From Lepidonotus clava (Eukaryota > Annelida > Polychaeta > Phyllodocida > Polynoidae): a stretch of DNA of 64,000 nucleotides. A model generated the notes under the pieces. That model did not search any database and was not told the DNA's origin. It was given only the letters and a program-made list of their open reading frames with translations. Of the stretch, positions 1 to 12,450 are shown in pieces. Made by a program: the position numbers and the translations under genes. Numbering within the stretch: the first letter of the stretch is position 1; the number at the start of each line of letters is the position of its first letter. Where the stretch lies: the NCBI GenBank assembly GCA_936440205.1, contig OW387150.1:38436295-38500294 (forward strand), in the 5' to 3' direction.

Positions 1-1787
1 ATTTCTGTATGAATTGGGATGGGAGGCAGTGGAGAGCGGTGGTAACGGAGAAGTCTATTCGGTGGTAACGGAGAAGTCTATTCGGCTAAGGTTACTGTCA
101 CACTGTGCTGGCAGGTCTCTGTACTGACTGCTGATTGGCTGGGCTTGGGGCCTAGGGCCTAGGGCTGGGGGATTGGGGGCTTGGGGCAAAAGCACTGCGC
201 TGTACCCAGCCAAGGATGCGACATTATCATAATGTTGCAACAACGTTTTGGTTAGTTCAATAAAGTTGCAATATACCATTGTGACGTTTCACTGTGACAT
301 TAAGACAACAACCTGATTACGTTCTTCAACCCAAACAGAATGTTCTTATATTGTTCTGTTTTGTCCTAACCTCACCAAAAAATAATGCCTTTTTCTTTTG
401 GAAAATTTTGCGTCTTTTAATGTAAAATTCAGCCAAAAGTTATTTAAGGAAAAATGTGTCTTGTACCGTGCCCCCCTTTTCAAAATCCTGGATCTACCAG
501 TGAACAGCATGATTCTACACGAGTAGAAATTATATTTAGAATGTGCAAATTCTCTTATACTCCAAGAAGGATCTTTGTAACATTTCTGTTGCCAATTTCC
601 TGTCTTCTGATAATATTTGGTTTGCTAAGGCTACGGAACATACTGTCTTTATTACACAACATAGAAAGAACTTCTTAGCAAATATCCATCATTCAAGGTG
701 ATGCTCCTCTTGAAATCCATGCTCATCTGGATAAGGCTTTAATATCTCTTGGAGCATTTAGGTCTTGTGTAAAGTGATACCTGACCCCTGAAGGACAGAC
801 ACCTGTAATCAGCAGCCAATGGACTCTGATTGAAATACTTCAGGATTAAATGTACTGAAGCTATTGAAGGACATCTTAAGTTTCCCTTTACTGTACAGAC
901 TTACGTCAAATTGAAGACAATACAGTACTTAGGCCAGTTTGTGCATCTTAATCCTTGGAACAAATGTTTCTCCCTTACTATTCAACTGAAAGTATTCAAC
1001 TTAAACTGACATACCTCTTAAGAAAATGTATTAGGAGGAAAACGTGGCTAAAACCTTTGATTTATGCCTTGGTTTCTTTTCTATGTCAATGAATGTGAAT
1101 TTGTCTAGATTCAAAACAAGATAATTAGAACTATTATCCAGCCACAATGTCAGTGTTTTGTTTCTTTTGTAAGAGACGTAGAGCTTATACTGTAATTACT
1201 CAATAATGCACTATTTAAATCTTTAATAGAGATTTAAAATGTCTATCTTTTTTATTTATTACACCACACTCATCTTACATGATCTTCCATATAGGTGTAT
1301 TTTAACTACATATAATAATCAGTAGACAAGTACATGGAAATATGATGGAAATATGTTCACATTATTTCTTGTTACCTTAGCTAAGATAAGCATCAGGTTC
1401 TAAGAAGAAGTATCATTAAAGTTCGTTTGTACAGAAATTTCAGATGTTCACTGAATGTATCTAATAACAAACAAAATTCATAATGAAATACCCTATAGAT
1501 AGTTGTATTCTGTTTTTGACAGATATATACATGCTAACCCTACTTTGTAACAGCTCCCTACACTTAATGGTAGATTCACCACAGGAACCACAAGATATGT
1601 GATTGCATAAAATATGATAAAGAAATAATTCAAAGGAAACAGAAATAGCTCGGTTCACAGACGAAAGGCGTATGGAGGTTCTAATAGGCCTACGTGGGTG
1701 ATGGAAGGGCCATAACAGTGTGATTATTACCCCCATAACTCATCCCCAGGACTCTGTCACTCTGTAATATCAGGACTGTTAGCAGGC
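1..1787. other. Intergenic, with an end of a dispersed repeat
   Basis: I see no gene here. Bases 1-85 contain a short local duplication (GGTGGTAACGGAGAAGTCTA twice). From about 205 to 390 there is one end of a dispersed repeat beginning CCCAGCCAAGGAT, followed by phrases such as CCAAACAGAATG and GTGACATTA. The same phrases recur at about 8461-8740 and, inverted, at 29753-30390. The remainder is AT-rich unique-looking DNA. Confidence 0.5.
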
Positions 1788-2009
1788 TAAAGGCCCATAT
1801 CCACTAGGACACTTCTACACAGTCGGCTGACTAGTCGGTGGTAAAATTGGCCAATTCATGTATTCGCCTGTAAGTACAGAATATTGAGATTTGAATCTCT
1901 GAAATGAATCACTGTCAGAATCGGTCGATTCAAGAGGTAGAATCGGCTGATTTTAGCACCGATCCGTTGGCCAACAATCTAAAAGTGTCCTAGTGGGTAT
2001 GGGGCTTTA
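1788..2009. mobile_element. Short inverted-repeat element (MITE-like)
   Basis: The left end (CCCATATCCACTAGGACACT, from 1794) and the reverse complement of the right end (CCCATACCCACTAGGACACT, near 2000) match over about 25 bases. The enclosed 200 bp has no coding capacity and contains further internal inverted words (GTCGGCTGAC, TTGGCCAA). No target-site duplication could be fixed, because the similarity runs on into the TAAAG flank. I infer a non-autonomous DNA transposon. Confidence 0.6.
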
Positions 2010-4585
2010 TGTATGCCCAATTGGCAGGGTGGTGGTCTGCAGGGGAGCTCCGCGGGCCGATATCAGGTTAGCAGGCTCGGGCAACCATTGTCCTGAGTCT
2101 GGGACTGCTGTTTAGGGGCCTCATCAATGTCGTTACAACCAATGAGATCCTCCAATACAGCCTCATGAATGACATTATAACCAATCAGATCCTCTGTTAC
2201 AGCCTCATCAATTCATGTTTTAGATTGATTGATCTTTCCTGATAGGATACATTCTTCATATGCTGTCCTTAAAAATGATTTGTATTTACATTTCAATACG
2301 ATAAATGGAAAATATCATAATTTACTGCAGCCTACAAAGTTGTGTTTGATGAGCCACAGAATACACCTCCATGCATCAGTTAGATTTAAGTCGAAGTCCA
2401 CATCATTCAAGCATTAATGCCTGTTTTTGTTATCCTACAATAAATTTGTATTGAATATGTTTGAATGTCCAGTGATGGATGTCATTGTAAGGGTACATAA
2501 AGTGAGCTCTAAAATGGCAATGTATTCAATAAGAGCATTTTATACAATTTTTTTCCACATCTTACCTGAGTTATCTCAAACTGTTGTAGTGTTGTCTCTG
2601 TTGGCCAGCTACATGGAAACAGTGACTGGTGAATTATTGTGTTTAGCTCTAAAAAAAAAAGGAGGCCGAACCTTACGGTGAAACATGGCTTTACTGGGAA
2701 GCGGGCGTTCCCGCATGTTACATGCATAAACCATGGCTCGGCCGCAGAGAGCGGGCTGCGGGCTGCAAACATCTGCCCACCCACATCAATGATATAGGCA
2801 CAGACCTGAGGCACAAGGCAGTTTCTGCGGCTTGCATTGATCCCTTTATATCCCATGAATAATGAGATTATCACTGCTCCTTGGGAAGAACGAACATTCT
2901 TCCAACGCATCTTTTGTTCTTGTACTTCCTTTCCTGTTGTATTGTTATGCAATTTAAAAAGGAAATCTAATTTACCTATTTTATATCACTTTTGTTTTGT
3001 CTAAATAGCTCTGCTAGATAATTGATGTTGGATACCAAATGATTGCTTTAAATGTAAGCTCTGTATTAGAATTTCTATATTTAGGCTGAACATAGCAGAT
3101 ATCAAATAGAGGTTACTAAATTGCTTAGATTTCCATATCCTGCATTTCAATATATATATATATATTCAAAACAACTGAAATCGGATATTGGAATGAAGCC
3201 TATCCAAGAAATAGAAACCAATAATACCACAGACATAGCAGATATCAAATATAGGTTACTATACCTACTATTTCAATTAATACTCAAAACACCTGAAATT
3301 CACACAATGGAAGGAAGCTTATCAAAGAAATGAAACCAATAAAACTACAAACATGAATGCGTACACTTCCTGTTGGATCTGCCCGATTATCACCCGTTGA
3401 TACACACCGGGCAGACTCGGACAGTCGGCCCACAAGACCCCCGAACAGACCCAGTCACGCAGATGGAACAAATCCCTCCTGACACGAGGGCCTTGGGGGT
3501 CAGGCGCTGGTTCCCGGCACGGAGATAAGAAAGTGAGACAGGGTCTCCGAGGGCCCGTCGGAGAAATAAACAACAGTCGACCAAAACACTGACCAGCTCT
3601 GTTCCTGCAGGTTTGGCAGGCTGATGGATTAGCATAGGAACTGCCTTTTGACTGTAGGATAAGGCTATTCTGTGAAGATGTTCATAAAAATGGGAACAAA
3701 CCATTAAAATAGAAGTCAATGTGTTTTTGTACACTGACTATCTTCCAGCTTCAGTGATAAGACCAGAATAACTAATGTAGTTTAGTTAACACATTTAGAT
3801 TTGTTTGTTGAGGCACAGATATATAATGTTCTGGATGGGATTAATCATTTTCATTGTCTGATGTAATGAATAGGTCAACCTTTGCTGACTATTTGTTTTC
3901 ATTGCACTTGTACTAGGTACTAGTAAATGAGGTGGCCACATTAATTCCCCACATTCTACCACTGGGCTTACAGTTTGAGACATTTTGGATAATTGATTTA
4001 ATGAAGAGATAAATACATGCACATGTATTCTAAACGTCTCAATATTGAAAACACACAGAAGCCAAGTAAGATAAAACCTGGTGTGCTTTAAATAGGCTCA
4101 GTTGCTGGGCATCTGGGTGTGGAGCCTATTTGGCTTCATCCGTCACATCAGTTAAAACAAACTTCCTTCCCTCTCCCCTCACGCAGATACCCGAACACTG
4201 CCAGCAATGGAGCCTGATAGGCCCGAACTGGGAGTGATTGACGATTGATAGCGACATCTGTCTCACACGTGACACGTCACGTGACGTTATCACATGATAC
4301 TGTCACGCGACTCGTTCATCTAATCTCCGGATATTTTTAGGATGCCAGTTCGGAGCTTCCGCTTTTTTATCGTCAATTTTATCACATTAGTTTGGCACCA
4401 TCATGCAAAATTATTCAGTGGTTTCCAAGAAACATTGTTTAGATATTTATCACTCTCATTAAAAGGGCATCATCATTATTCCTACAGTGACTAGAACTAA
4501 ATCCAATTTTGAGAGTGGGAGGTCTATGGGATTTGTTTAACAGGTTTAATAGGATATACTGTGGAGGCCAGATTTTCTGTTAATA
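2010..4585. other. Intergenic, no recognised gene
   Basis: Nothing convincing is visible. There is a tandem-like pair at 2120-2215 (the phrase CCTCATCAATG/AATGACATTATAACCAAT repeated), a TA microsatellite near 3152-3165 and a duplicated phrase (CATAGCAGATATCAAATA) at about 3090 and 3235. The 147-codon minus-strand frame near 2509-2952 has no recognisable domain. Confidence 0.4.
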
Positions 4586-4589
4586 GACT

Positions 4590-5437
4590 GACATGGTGGT
4601 TACATGGAGTGATACAGTGGTACACAGGTTCTTTTTACATGGAGTGATACAGTGGTGGCATGTTTTAACATGGAGTGATACAGTGGTAGACAGGTTGTGT
4701 TTACATGGAGTGATACAGTGGTAGACATGCTGTGTTAGCATCGAGTGATACAGTGGTAGACAGGTTGTGTTTACATGGAGTGATGCAGTGGTAGACAAGT
4801 TGTGTTTCCATGGAGTGATACAGTGGTAGATAGGTTGTGTTTATGTGGAGTGATACAATGATAGATAGGTTGTGTTTACGTGGAGTGATACAATGATAGA
4901 TAGGTTGTGTTAGCATTGAGTGATACAGTGGTAGACAGGTCGTGTTTGCAAGGAGTGATGCAGTGGTAGACAAGTTGTGTTTCCATGGAGTGATACAGTG
5001 GTAGACATGTTGTGTTTACATGGAGTGATACAGTGGTAGACAGTTTGTGTTTACATGGAGTGATACAGTGGTAGAGAGGTTGTGTTTACATGGAGTGATA
5101 CAGTGGTAGACGGGTTGGGTTTACATGGAGTGATACAGTGGTAGATGGGTTGTGTTTACATGGAGTGATACAGTGGTAGACGGGTTGTGTTTACATGGAG
5201 TGATACAGTGGTAGACGGGTTGTGTTTACATGGAGTGATACAGTGGTAGACGGGTTGTGTTTACATGGAGTGATACAGTGGTAGATGGGTTGTGTTTACA
5301 TGGAGTGATGCGGTGGTAGACATGTTGTGTTTACATGGAGTGATACAGTGGTAGACATGTTGTGTTCACATGAGGTGATACAGTGGTAGACAGGTTGTGT
5401 TTACATGGAATGATACAGTGGTAGACATGTTGTGTTC
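4590..5437. repeat. 35-bp minisatellite, about 24 copies
   Basis: The unit ACATGGAGTGATACAGTGGT plus 15 further bases (AGACGGGTTGTGTTT) repeats head to tail. Successive CAGTGGTAGA words lie 35 bp apart (for example 5171 and 5206). Copies are nearly identical in the middle (5000-5330) and more diverged at both ends, the usual pattern of an array that grows by internal exchange. Long minus-strand frames across it are only translated repeat. Confidence 0.95.
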
Positions 5438-5459
5438 ATGAGTACTTTCATATTGTATC

Positions 5460-6200
5460 AGTATATGTTTACTATTTCCTAAAGTGATTTGAAAATTCAT
5501 TCATTATAGATAGATATAATTATGCCAAATTTATGTACATTTTCTATAGATTTCCCTGCGTTTTTGTCGACAAAATTAGGCCAAATTAACCTGCAGGTGC
5601 CTAAAATATTGAAAATCAGCTATCTGTGGTAGGGAGAATTGCAGGAGGTCAACCTGCCCCCATTTCCCTGTGTATACCCGGACCATCCACGCGGTATAAC
5701 AACGTGTTCTGAGGTTGTATTTAACGACCCACAAACTGCAGAAAGCTTCCCCAGACACGTGCAGGGTGAGGGGAGGGGTGATGGGGGGAGGGTGTAGAGT
5801 TGTGACCTCCATGAATTCACCCTACCACCGATAGCTGATTTTCAGTACTTTAAGCACCTGCAGGCTAATTTGGGCTAATTTTGTCAACAAAACCAAATGA
5901 AAAACTATAGAAAATAAACAAATAATTGTTATAAATCCATCCATAATGAATTAATTTTCAAACAACTTATTGAATGTTTATGGATACTTATGTGAAAAAT
6001 AATGATGACTTATTTTTCCCAAAGTAAATCTACAAATAATGATACGTTGCACGAAAATTCCTATAGTAAAGCCTTGACTTTTGTCGACATATTACCCAGT
6101 ATGCACCTGGTTATTGGCTAACCTGCAGGTAATACTCAACAAACTGGCTATCCGTGGTTGGAAGAATTGAACGGTAGGCTACCAATGTTTATGTCAGTTG
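5460..6200. mobile_element. Fold-back element with long arms plus an extra arm
   Basis: A left arm (about 5460-5660) is matched by an inverted right arm (about 5815-5990). Landmarks are GTTTGAAAATT, CTATAG, TTTTGTCGACAAAATTAG, ACCTGCAGGTGC and ATCAGCTAT(C)G/TGTGGTAGG. About 150 bp separate the arms. A third, more decayed arm in the left-arm orientation follows at about 6020-6200 (TTTTGTCGACATATTA, AACCTGCAGGT, GGCTATCCGTGG). There is no coding capacity. It is best read as a non-autonomous DNA transposon or fold-back element. Confidence 0.65.
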
Positions 6201-8035
6201 AATCCTTCTATAATGTTGTTATTACGTGATGTTATCTTTTATTACAACATCTATGCCATATATTTCTGAACCCTTATTTTCCCAATATCTCATATAGTTC
6301 TGTCAACCATTTATGATATTGTTGAAATGCAGTTTTATTCTATACTTATCGTTCTGAAGACAATAGTTTATGATGACATTTATTCAATCCTTGCATGAAC
6401 ATTGTCATGCTATCAAGACAAAAGCTATTTATGAACCTATTTTCACTCACGACCTATCAAAGACAGGATATGCATAATCCTGTGTTGTAGCTGCATTCCC
6501 AGCATCCCTCATTCTCACTCCTCTCTGTCAGCTTGTAGTGCCAGTGTTGTCTTATTCACAGTCATCAATCTAGATTTTCAGTAGTGCACACCCTTCAGTC
6601 TGTGATCCACCTTATAATAATTAGACAAATGGGTCCTTCATACAGACATCGTTCCATACAGATATAGGTGCTTATGGATACGTTACTTTAAAACATCTAA
6701 AAGGTGTTCTCCTAAATTCTATACTCTTAAGCTATACTTTAATATTTTTGAAAGCTTTGAATACTTATCTCTAAACCTCTTCTGGCAGAATACATAGACT
6801 TTGATAACACTGGCTGCTCTATTCACAAACAGCATCCACCAACCCTGATTTTATTATATTACATCCTGTCTTCTTTTGAACTTACCATGTGTGCACATTG
6901 TTTTTATCCATGTTATCTAAGGCTTGATATGATCATTTACATTTTAATTCTATGTATATTTGCATTGGCTGTTTGACATCTGTCCTGTACCCACCTCCAA
7001 TTATCGATATCAGTCTGCTGTCTTCCAGAGCTTCCTGGTTTGTTCGTTATTAGTTGCTTTGCGTCCTGATTAACTGCCACAGTCATATCAAGGGTGTTTT
7101 CCTTTTGTAGCAGTGGGACCCAATACCCTCTTTCTAATGCTGCCACAGTGAAATATCATGTCATAGTGCCACATGACACCACACCCAGTCACATTATACA
7201 ACACCGGCCGACTGGTTATGTGCCGTGGTTCTAACTTCATACCGAATGCCAGGCAAGCAGCAACCATTTTTTGGTGTGACCCAGGCAGTGTTTGAACCCC
7301 TAACTTCCCACACTCGTAGCAGACATCCTAAAACCTAAGCAATGGAGTCTGGTCTCTACCAGAGTCTTCAGGCTATAAACATGTACGGACTGATTCAATG
7401 AGTTGATCCAATCGGAGTCGGACTGACACTGGTCAGTGCCTAGGGTGGCCGTATGACCCTGGGCCATGCTCGGACAAGGGTCCTGACCCCCATTTACCTT
7501 GGTTTCCCACCCAGAATAGCAGGGTAAATACATTCACAGTGACACATTGTGTACTAGAATGACATCAAGCAGGACATCAGCGTCCAACATTTAGTGTGCA
7601 TCCTGAGCCTGAACTGCCCTGGTTGGTGCATTGGGACACACATCTTCAGATGTGAGTGCTCCAAATAGGTCATGATTGAAAGTTTCCCATCACTATTTGT
7701 AAGCAATACCATGTGAACCCAGCACAAACCTGTTTAGGGTCCAATATTTGTATGGAAAAGCTTGACATTTTGGACGCTTAAAATGAACCAAACTGGGATC
7801 ACAATAATAAGTTTTACACATTTTGGGAATTGAGCTTGTCTCATATGATTCTTCAATATTTGATTTGAGGGTTGATGTCTTCAGCTCATGGTTGGATACA
7901 AGAATGACCGGATGACGTGTGAGTTGAAGCTCATAGGCATTACTACGGTGTTGTTACAGGCATTAGACTAATCCCTAAAAGATCAATCTCTGAATCTGTC
8001 AGGCGTGAAGTACCTCTATTGTGTGTTCTATGTAA
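6201..8035. other. Intergenic, no recognised gene
   Basis: I see no exon, RNA gene or repeat array that I can support. The open frames at about 6940-7150 and 7300-7530 are short and without recognisable motifs. Confidence 0.4.
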
Positions 8036-8256
8036 AGGGGGTATTCCACGACACGACTTGGGCTGCGATATGACAACGTCGCGACGAAATTTCACATAAT
8101 ATAGATAAAACACTTATATATCTTATACATATGACACATGCTCCAAATTGCCATTTTTGTAACTATAATTTCCCTCATATATGCAAATTTGTCTATGATA
8201 ATTATAGTCATATCATGATGATATCGCAGCCCATGTCATGTAGTGGAATACCCCCT
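8036..8256. mobile_element. MITE with TAA target duplication
   Basis: The terminal inverted repeats begin AGGGGGTATTCCAC on the left. The right end reads back as AGGGGGTATTCCACTACATG, and both continue to GGGCTGCGATAT. Directly repeated TAA flanks the element (8033-8035 and 8257-8259). A 3-bp TWA duplication is typical of PIF/Harbinger DNA transposons, so this 221-bp element is probably a Harbinger-type MITE. Confidence 0.75.
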
Positions 8257-8460
8257 TAAATGTCATGTACATCTTCTCACCCTGCGTGCTCCTGCCGGGG
8301 ATGACCCGCCCTGAGCTCCCCTTTCAGTCCTACCCCACCCCCTACCCTCCTACCACTCCCCTCTTACCAGTAGTAAACACACTGACGTGCCTCTCAGCTG
8401 GAGTACACATGCACCCCGGTAACAGTATACACCTGAACTCCTGCATGCTATAAATAACTG

Positions 8461-8740
8461 TGCCAGCCAAAACAAGAATATGACGTTATTATAACACTAT
8501 TATAACGTTCTATTCAGTTCTCCTTTGGTTCTTGTTACATTCTTTTGATGTACCCAAAACCATCTTTAAAACCTAAGATTGTAACTTCACACTGTGACAT
8601 TATTGTGACATTAATATTCTTGTGTTATAATAATTTTTACAACGTTCTTTGATAGTGAGGTCTCAACTTCACTAAAATATAATGCTATTTTAACATTCTA
8701 TCTTAGTTAGGTTCAACTTTACCTAAAAACTGTTGCGTGA
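8461..8740. repeat. Dispersed repeat, copy 2
   Basis: This shares an opening (CCAGCCAA) and internal phrases (ACGTTCT, GTGACATTATTGTGACATTA, GAGGTCTCAACTTCAC) with the sequence at 205-390 and with the inverted copy at 29753-30390. It looks like one family of non-coding interspersed elements. Confidence 0.5.
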
Positions 8741-8832
8741 AAATTAGGCAGGTAAAAGACCAACCAAAAAGAAACCAGAATATGCTTGTTACGTTGCTGC
8801 TTGCCTGGGAGAGGTATGCCCACATACTTCTC

Positions 8833-9868
8833 TTAGTCCCTGCTCACCCCCTGCTCACCCCCTGCTCACCCCCTGCTCACCCCCTGCTCACCCCCTGCTC
8901 ACCCCCTGCTCAACCTCTGCTCACTTCCTCACCCCCTGCTCACCCCCTGCTCATCCCCTGCTCACCCCCTGTTCACCTCCTGCCTACTCCCTGCTCACCC
9001 ACTGCTCATCCCCTGCTCACCCCCTGCTCACCCCCTGTTCACTTCCTCACCCCCTGCTCACCCCCTGCTCACCCCCTGTTCACCTTCTGCCTACTCCCTG
9101 CTCACCCACTGCTCATCCCCTGCTCACCCCCTGCTTACCCCCTGCTCACCTCCTGCTCACCTCCTTCTAACCCCCTGCTCACCCCCTGTTCACCCCCTGC
9201 TCAACCCTACTTGCTCCTGCTCACCTACTGCTCACCTCCTGCTCATCCCATGCTCACCACCTGCTCACCTTCTGCTCATCCCCTGCTCACCTCCTGCTCA
9301 CCTCCTGCTCATCCCCTGCTCACCTCCTGCTCATCCCCTGCTCATCCCCTGCTCACCTCCTGCTCATCCCCTGCTCACCTCCTGCTCATCCCCTGCTCAC
9401 CCCCTGCTCACCCCCTGTTCAGCCCCTGCTCACCCCCTGCTCACCCATTGCTCACATCCTGCTCACTCCCTGCTCACCCCCTGCTCACATCCTGCTCACC
9501 CCCTGCTCACCTCCTGCTCACCTCCTGTTCACCCCCTGCTCACCCCCTGCTCACCCCCTGCTCACCTCCTGCTCACCCCCTGCTCACCTCCTGCTCACCC
9601 CCTGCTCACCTCCTGCTCAACTCCTGCTCACCTCTTGCTCACCTCCTGCTCACCCCCTGCTTACCTCCTGTTCACCCCCTGCTCACCCCCTGCTCACCCC
9701 CTGCTCACCCCCTGCTCACCCCCTGCTCACCCCCTGCTCACCCCCTGCTCACCCCCTGCTCACCCCCTGCTCACCCCCTGCTCACCTCCTGCTCACCCCC
9801 TGCTCACCTCCTGCTCACACCCTGCTTACCACCTGTTCAACCCCTGCTCACCTGCTTACTTCTTGCTC
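8833..9868. repeat. 10-bp minisatellite, about 100 copies
   Basis: The unit CCCCTGCTCA, with variants CTCCTGCTCA and CCCCTGTTCA, runs for about 1 kb. Blocks of perfect CCCCTGCTCA (8840-8910 and 9680-9785) alternate with mixed CCCC/CTCC blocks. Because the array drifts little in length, it stays open for 412 codons in one frame. That protein (PLLTPCSPPAH repeated) is an artefact of the repeat, not a gene. Confidence 0.95.
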
Positions 9869-9975
9869 TATCCATCACATACTTTGCATGCTTTGAAAAT
9901 CTTTCAATTATCTATAGCCATATATTCATAAGTCCTCTTATACCCTTTATGGTAAATTTGAGCATATTGGACTGA

Positions 9976-10945
9976 CTGATTCTATACTAGTCATTGAAGA
10001 TTCAGGTATAATACTGACACTGACCAATCACACACACCTATAGTCTTTTATTAGAACAAGTTTGCAATAATCAGTTTGAACTGGCGTTCAAGCTTAATTA
10101 CCAGGGCTAACCAGAGCCTTATATTGACCATTATTTGGCCTTTATCGTAAGGATATCTATGATGGCCTGTGTAGACCCCTTTAACAAATTACTGACACTT
10201 ATATTGTTCTCCAGGTACGTAGAAGACAGACTAACTTGAAATACCACAATTTGACCATGGTACCTTTATAGATGGCACCGACTCTCAACACCAGGCTGGA
10301 CATCATATTGGTCAACGATGTATGATTAGTAAACCTTGAAGTATATATTATCGCCCTATCAACAACTTATAAATGCTATGTTTACCAAAGCAAACAGATG
10401 ATGTCATCCTATGTCAGTAATTATAAATACAATTCTGCTTTAATGACCTTGTCCTCATTATTGATCCAAATAATAAGAATGTGACACATAGCTCCATAAA
10501 CGACACCTTCTGCCACCATCTCCAATAATCCGACAGCTTTAGTCGCTCCCTGATTGAACTCTAAATCAAAAGGTCCATCCTCATATAGATGTGTCTGACA
10601 TTTCAACCACCCTGCTTGATCCCAGAGCGAAAAGCGCAGAATGTAGGTGCTTCAAATGAACGGTTTACCTTAATCCCAAGAAGTGCTTACTACAATCCTA
10701 GGGTGAATTGTTCACTCTAGTCCAAGGACTTATAAGAAAGGATTGATTTTGTTCATGTGACTTTATTTCATAAAGAATCAACGGGATCTGATTATAACCA
10801 CCATGGGCACAAAATGTCACAAGAATAATATGTTTGACAATTGTCAGATATTGATTAGATATCCACAGCAACATATATGACATTGCAATTAGCTTTTATC
10901 ATAGGACATAGCGCATTTAAAGTTGTAATTGTCCTTTCTTGGTCA
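9976..10945. other. Intergenic, no recognised gene
   Basis: There is nothing I can name. The last 300 bases begin to show scattered words of the AATCCCAAG repeat that follows. Confidence 0.4.
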
Positions 10946-10949
10946 GCAG

Positions 10950-11745
10950 ACATATAATCCGCAGACAGTGTGCTTATTCTAATCCCAATAAAGTGTGTTC
11001 ACTCTAATCCCAAGATGAAGTGTTTACTCTAATCTCAAGATAGAGTATTAAATCTAATCTCAAGATAGTGTGTTCACTCTTATCTCAAAATAAAGTTCTT
11101 TTTCTAATGCAAAAGTGATGTGTTTACTCTAATCCCAATACAAAGTGTTTACGCTAAACCTGTGACATAGTGTTTACTCTAATCCCACAGTGATGTGTTC
11201 ACTCTAACCCCAAGACAGAGTGTTTATTCTAATCCCAAGATGAAGTATTTATTCTAATCCAAAGACAGAGTATTTACTCTAATCCCAAGATGAAGTGTTT
11301 AATATGATCCCAAGATAGTGTGTTTATTCTCATCCCAAGATAGTGTGTTCACTCTAATCCCAAGGTGATGTGTTTATTCTAAACCCAAGACAGAGTGTTT
11401 ATTCTGATCACAAGAACAAGTGTTTATTCTAATCCCAAAATGATGAGTTTAATCTAGTCCCCAGCCAACATGTTCACTCTAATCCCAAGTTGAAGTGTTC
11501 ACTCTAATCCGGAAAGACAGAGTGTTTATTCTAATCCCAAGACAAAGTGTTCATTCTAATCCCAAAATGAAGTGATTAATCTAGTCCCAAGGTGACGGTT
11601 TTACTCTAATCCCAAGATGATGTGTTTTTTCTAATCCCAAGACAGCGAGCTTTTACTCTTATCCCAAGATGGAGTGTTGACTCTTAGACCGAGTGTTTAC
11701 TCTAATTCCAAGACAAATGTTTTTTTTCTAATCCCAAGACAGACG
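10950..11745. repeat. About 25-bp minisatellite, about 30 copies
   Basis: The consensus is roughly GTGTTTACTCTAATCCCAAG plus a 5-base variable tail (ATGAA, ACAGA or ATAGT). Copies are diverged and some carry small insertions, so the array is older than the 35-bp array at 4590. Confidence 0.9.
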
Positions 11746-12029
11746 CCGTGAATGAACCTCCATTACTCCACGACATGTGAGTGTGACCTTGACCTTTACA
11801 TCTTACGCCTGACTTACCTCCCAGGGGCCCTCAGGGCACGTCTTCCGGTTGCCATGGAGAAGGTCACGCTCCAGTAACTCCTCCAGGGCGGGCTAGGTGG
11901 CCCTCAGACTGTAGTCACGTCCAAGTCTGCTAGGTGCTCAAACTATTATCCAAGAGGTATATAGGTCATGAAAGGACTAAATGGGCCTGAGGCCGAGGTA
12001 CGGCCGTAACGTACCCAGGGGGTCCACCT

Positions 12030-12450
12030 TTAATAATAGTTGCTCCTTAATCTATCCGTAGAAGACTACCTCGACTCTTGTACCTTAGGAGTATGCCCCT
12101 TTTGTAATGATTTTTCCTTTATCTGTAGAATACTATCCCTGATTCCTGAACCTTAGGAGTATCTGCAGTGGCTCTTGATAGGGTGACAACACTCACTGAA
12201 GGATATCAAGGTATTTCTCCCACAGGAACGACACCAACGCTTTTCTCCAGATATTCCTGAATATTGGGGTAATGTCCACCTCTTGTAACGGTCATTACTT
12301 CATCCGTAGAGGACTTTCCGTGATTCTTGTACCTTAGGAGTATCCTCAGAGGCTCGGGTTAGGACGCAAACACTCACTGAAGGATATCAAAGTAATTCTC
12401 CCACATTGTCCCATAAATGTGACCGATGGTGTCCTCCAGATATTACTGAA
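12030..12450. repeat. Tandem repeat of about 170 bp, two full copies and one partial
   Basis: The words ATC(T/C)GTAGA, TTGTACCTTAGGAGTAT, ACACTCACTGAAGGATATCA and GAATATTGG recur in the same order at about 12040 (partial), 12108-12265 and 12276-12445. Spacing is roughly 165-170 bp. The repeat has no coding capacity. Confidence 0.8.

Noticed and set aside
2509-2952. 147-codon open frame on the minus strand
   Set aside because: No domain, no signal peptide, no splice context and no compositional difference from its surroundings.
8737-9975. 412-codon open frame rich in Pro, Cys, Ser and His
   Set aside because: It is the translation of the 10-bp minisatellite; the non-repeat ends show no protein features.
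10950-11745. CRISPR-like regular repeat spacing
   Set aside because: The units abut with no unique spacers and the context is eukaryotic; it is an ordinary minisatellite.
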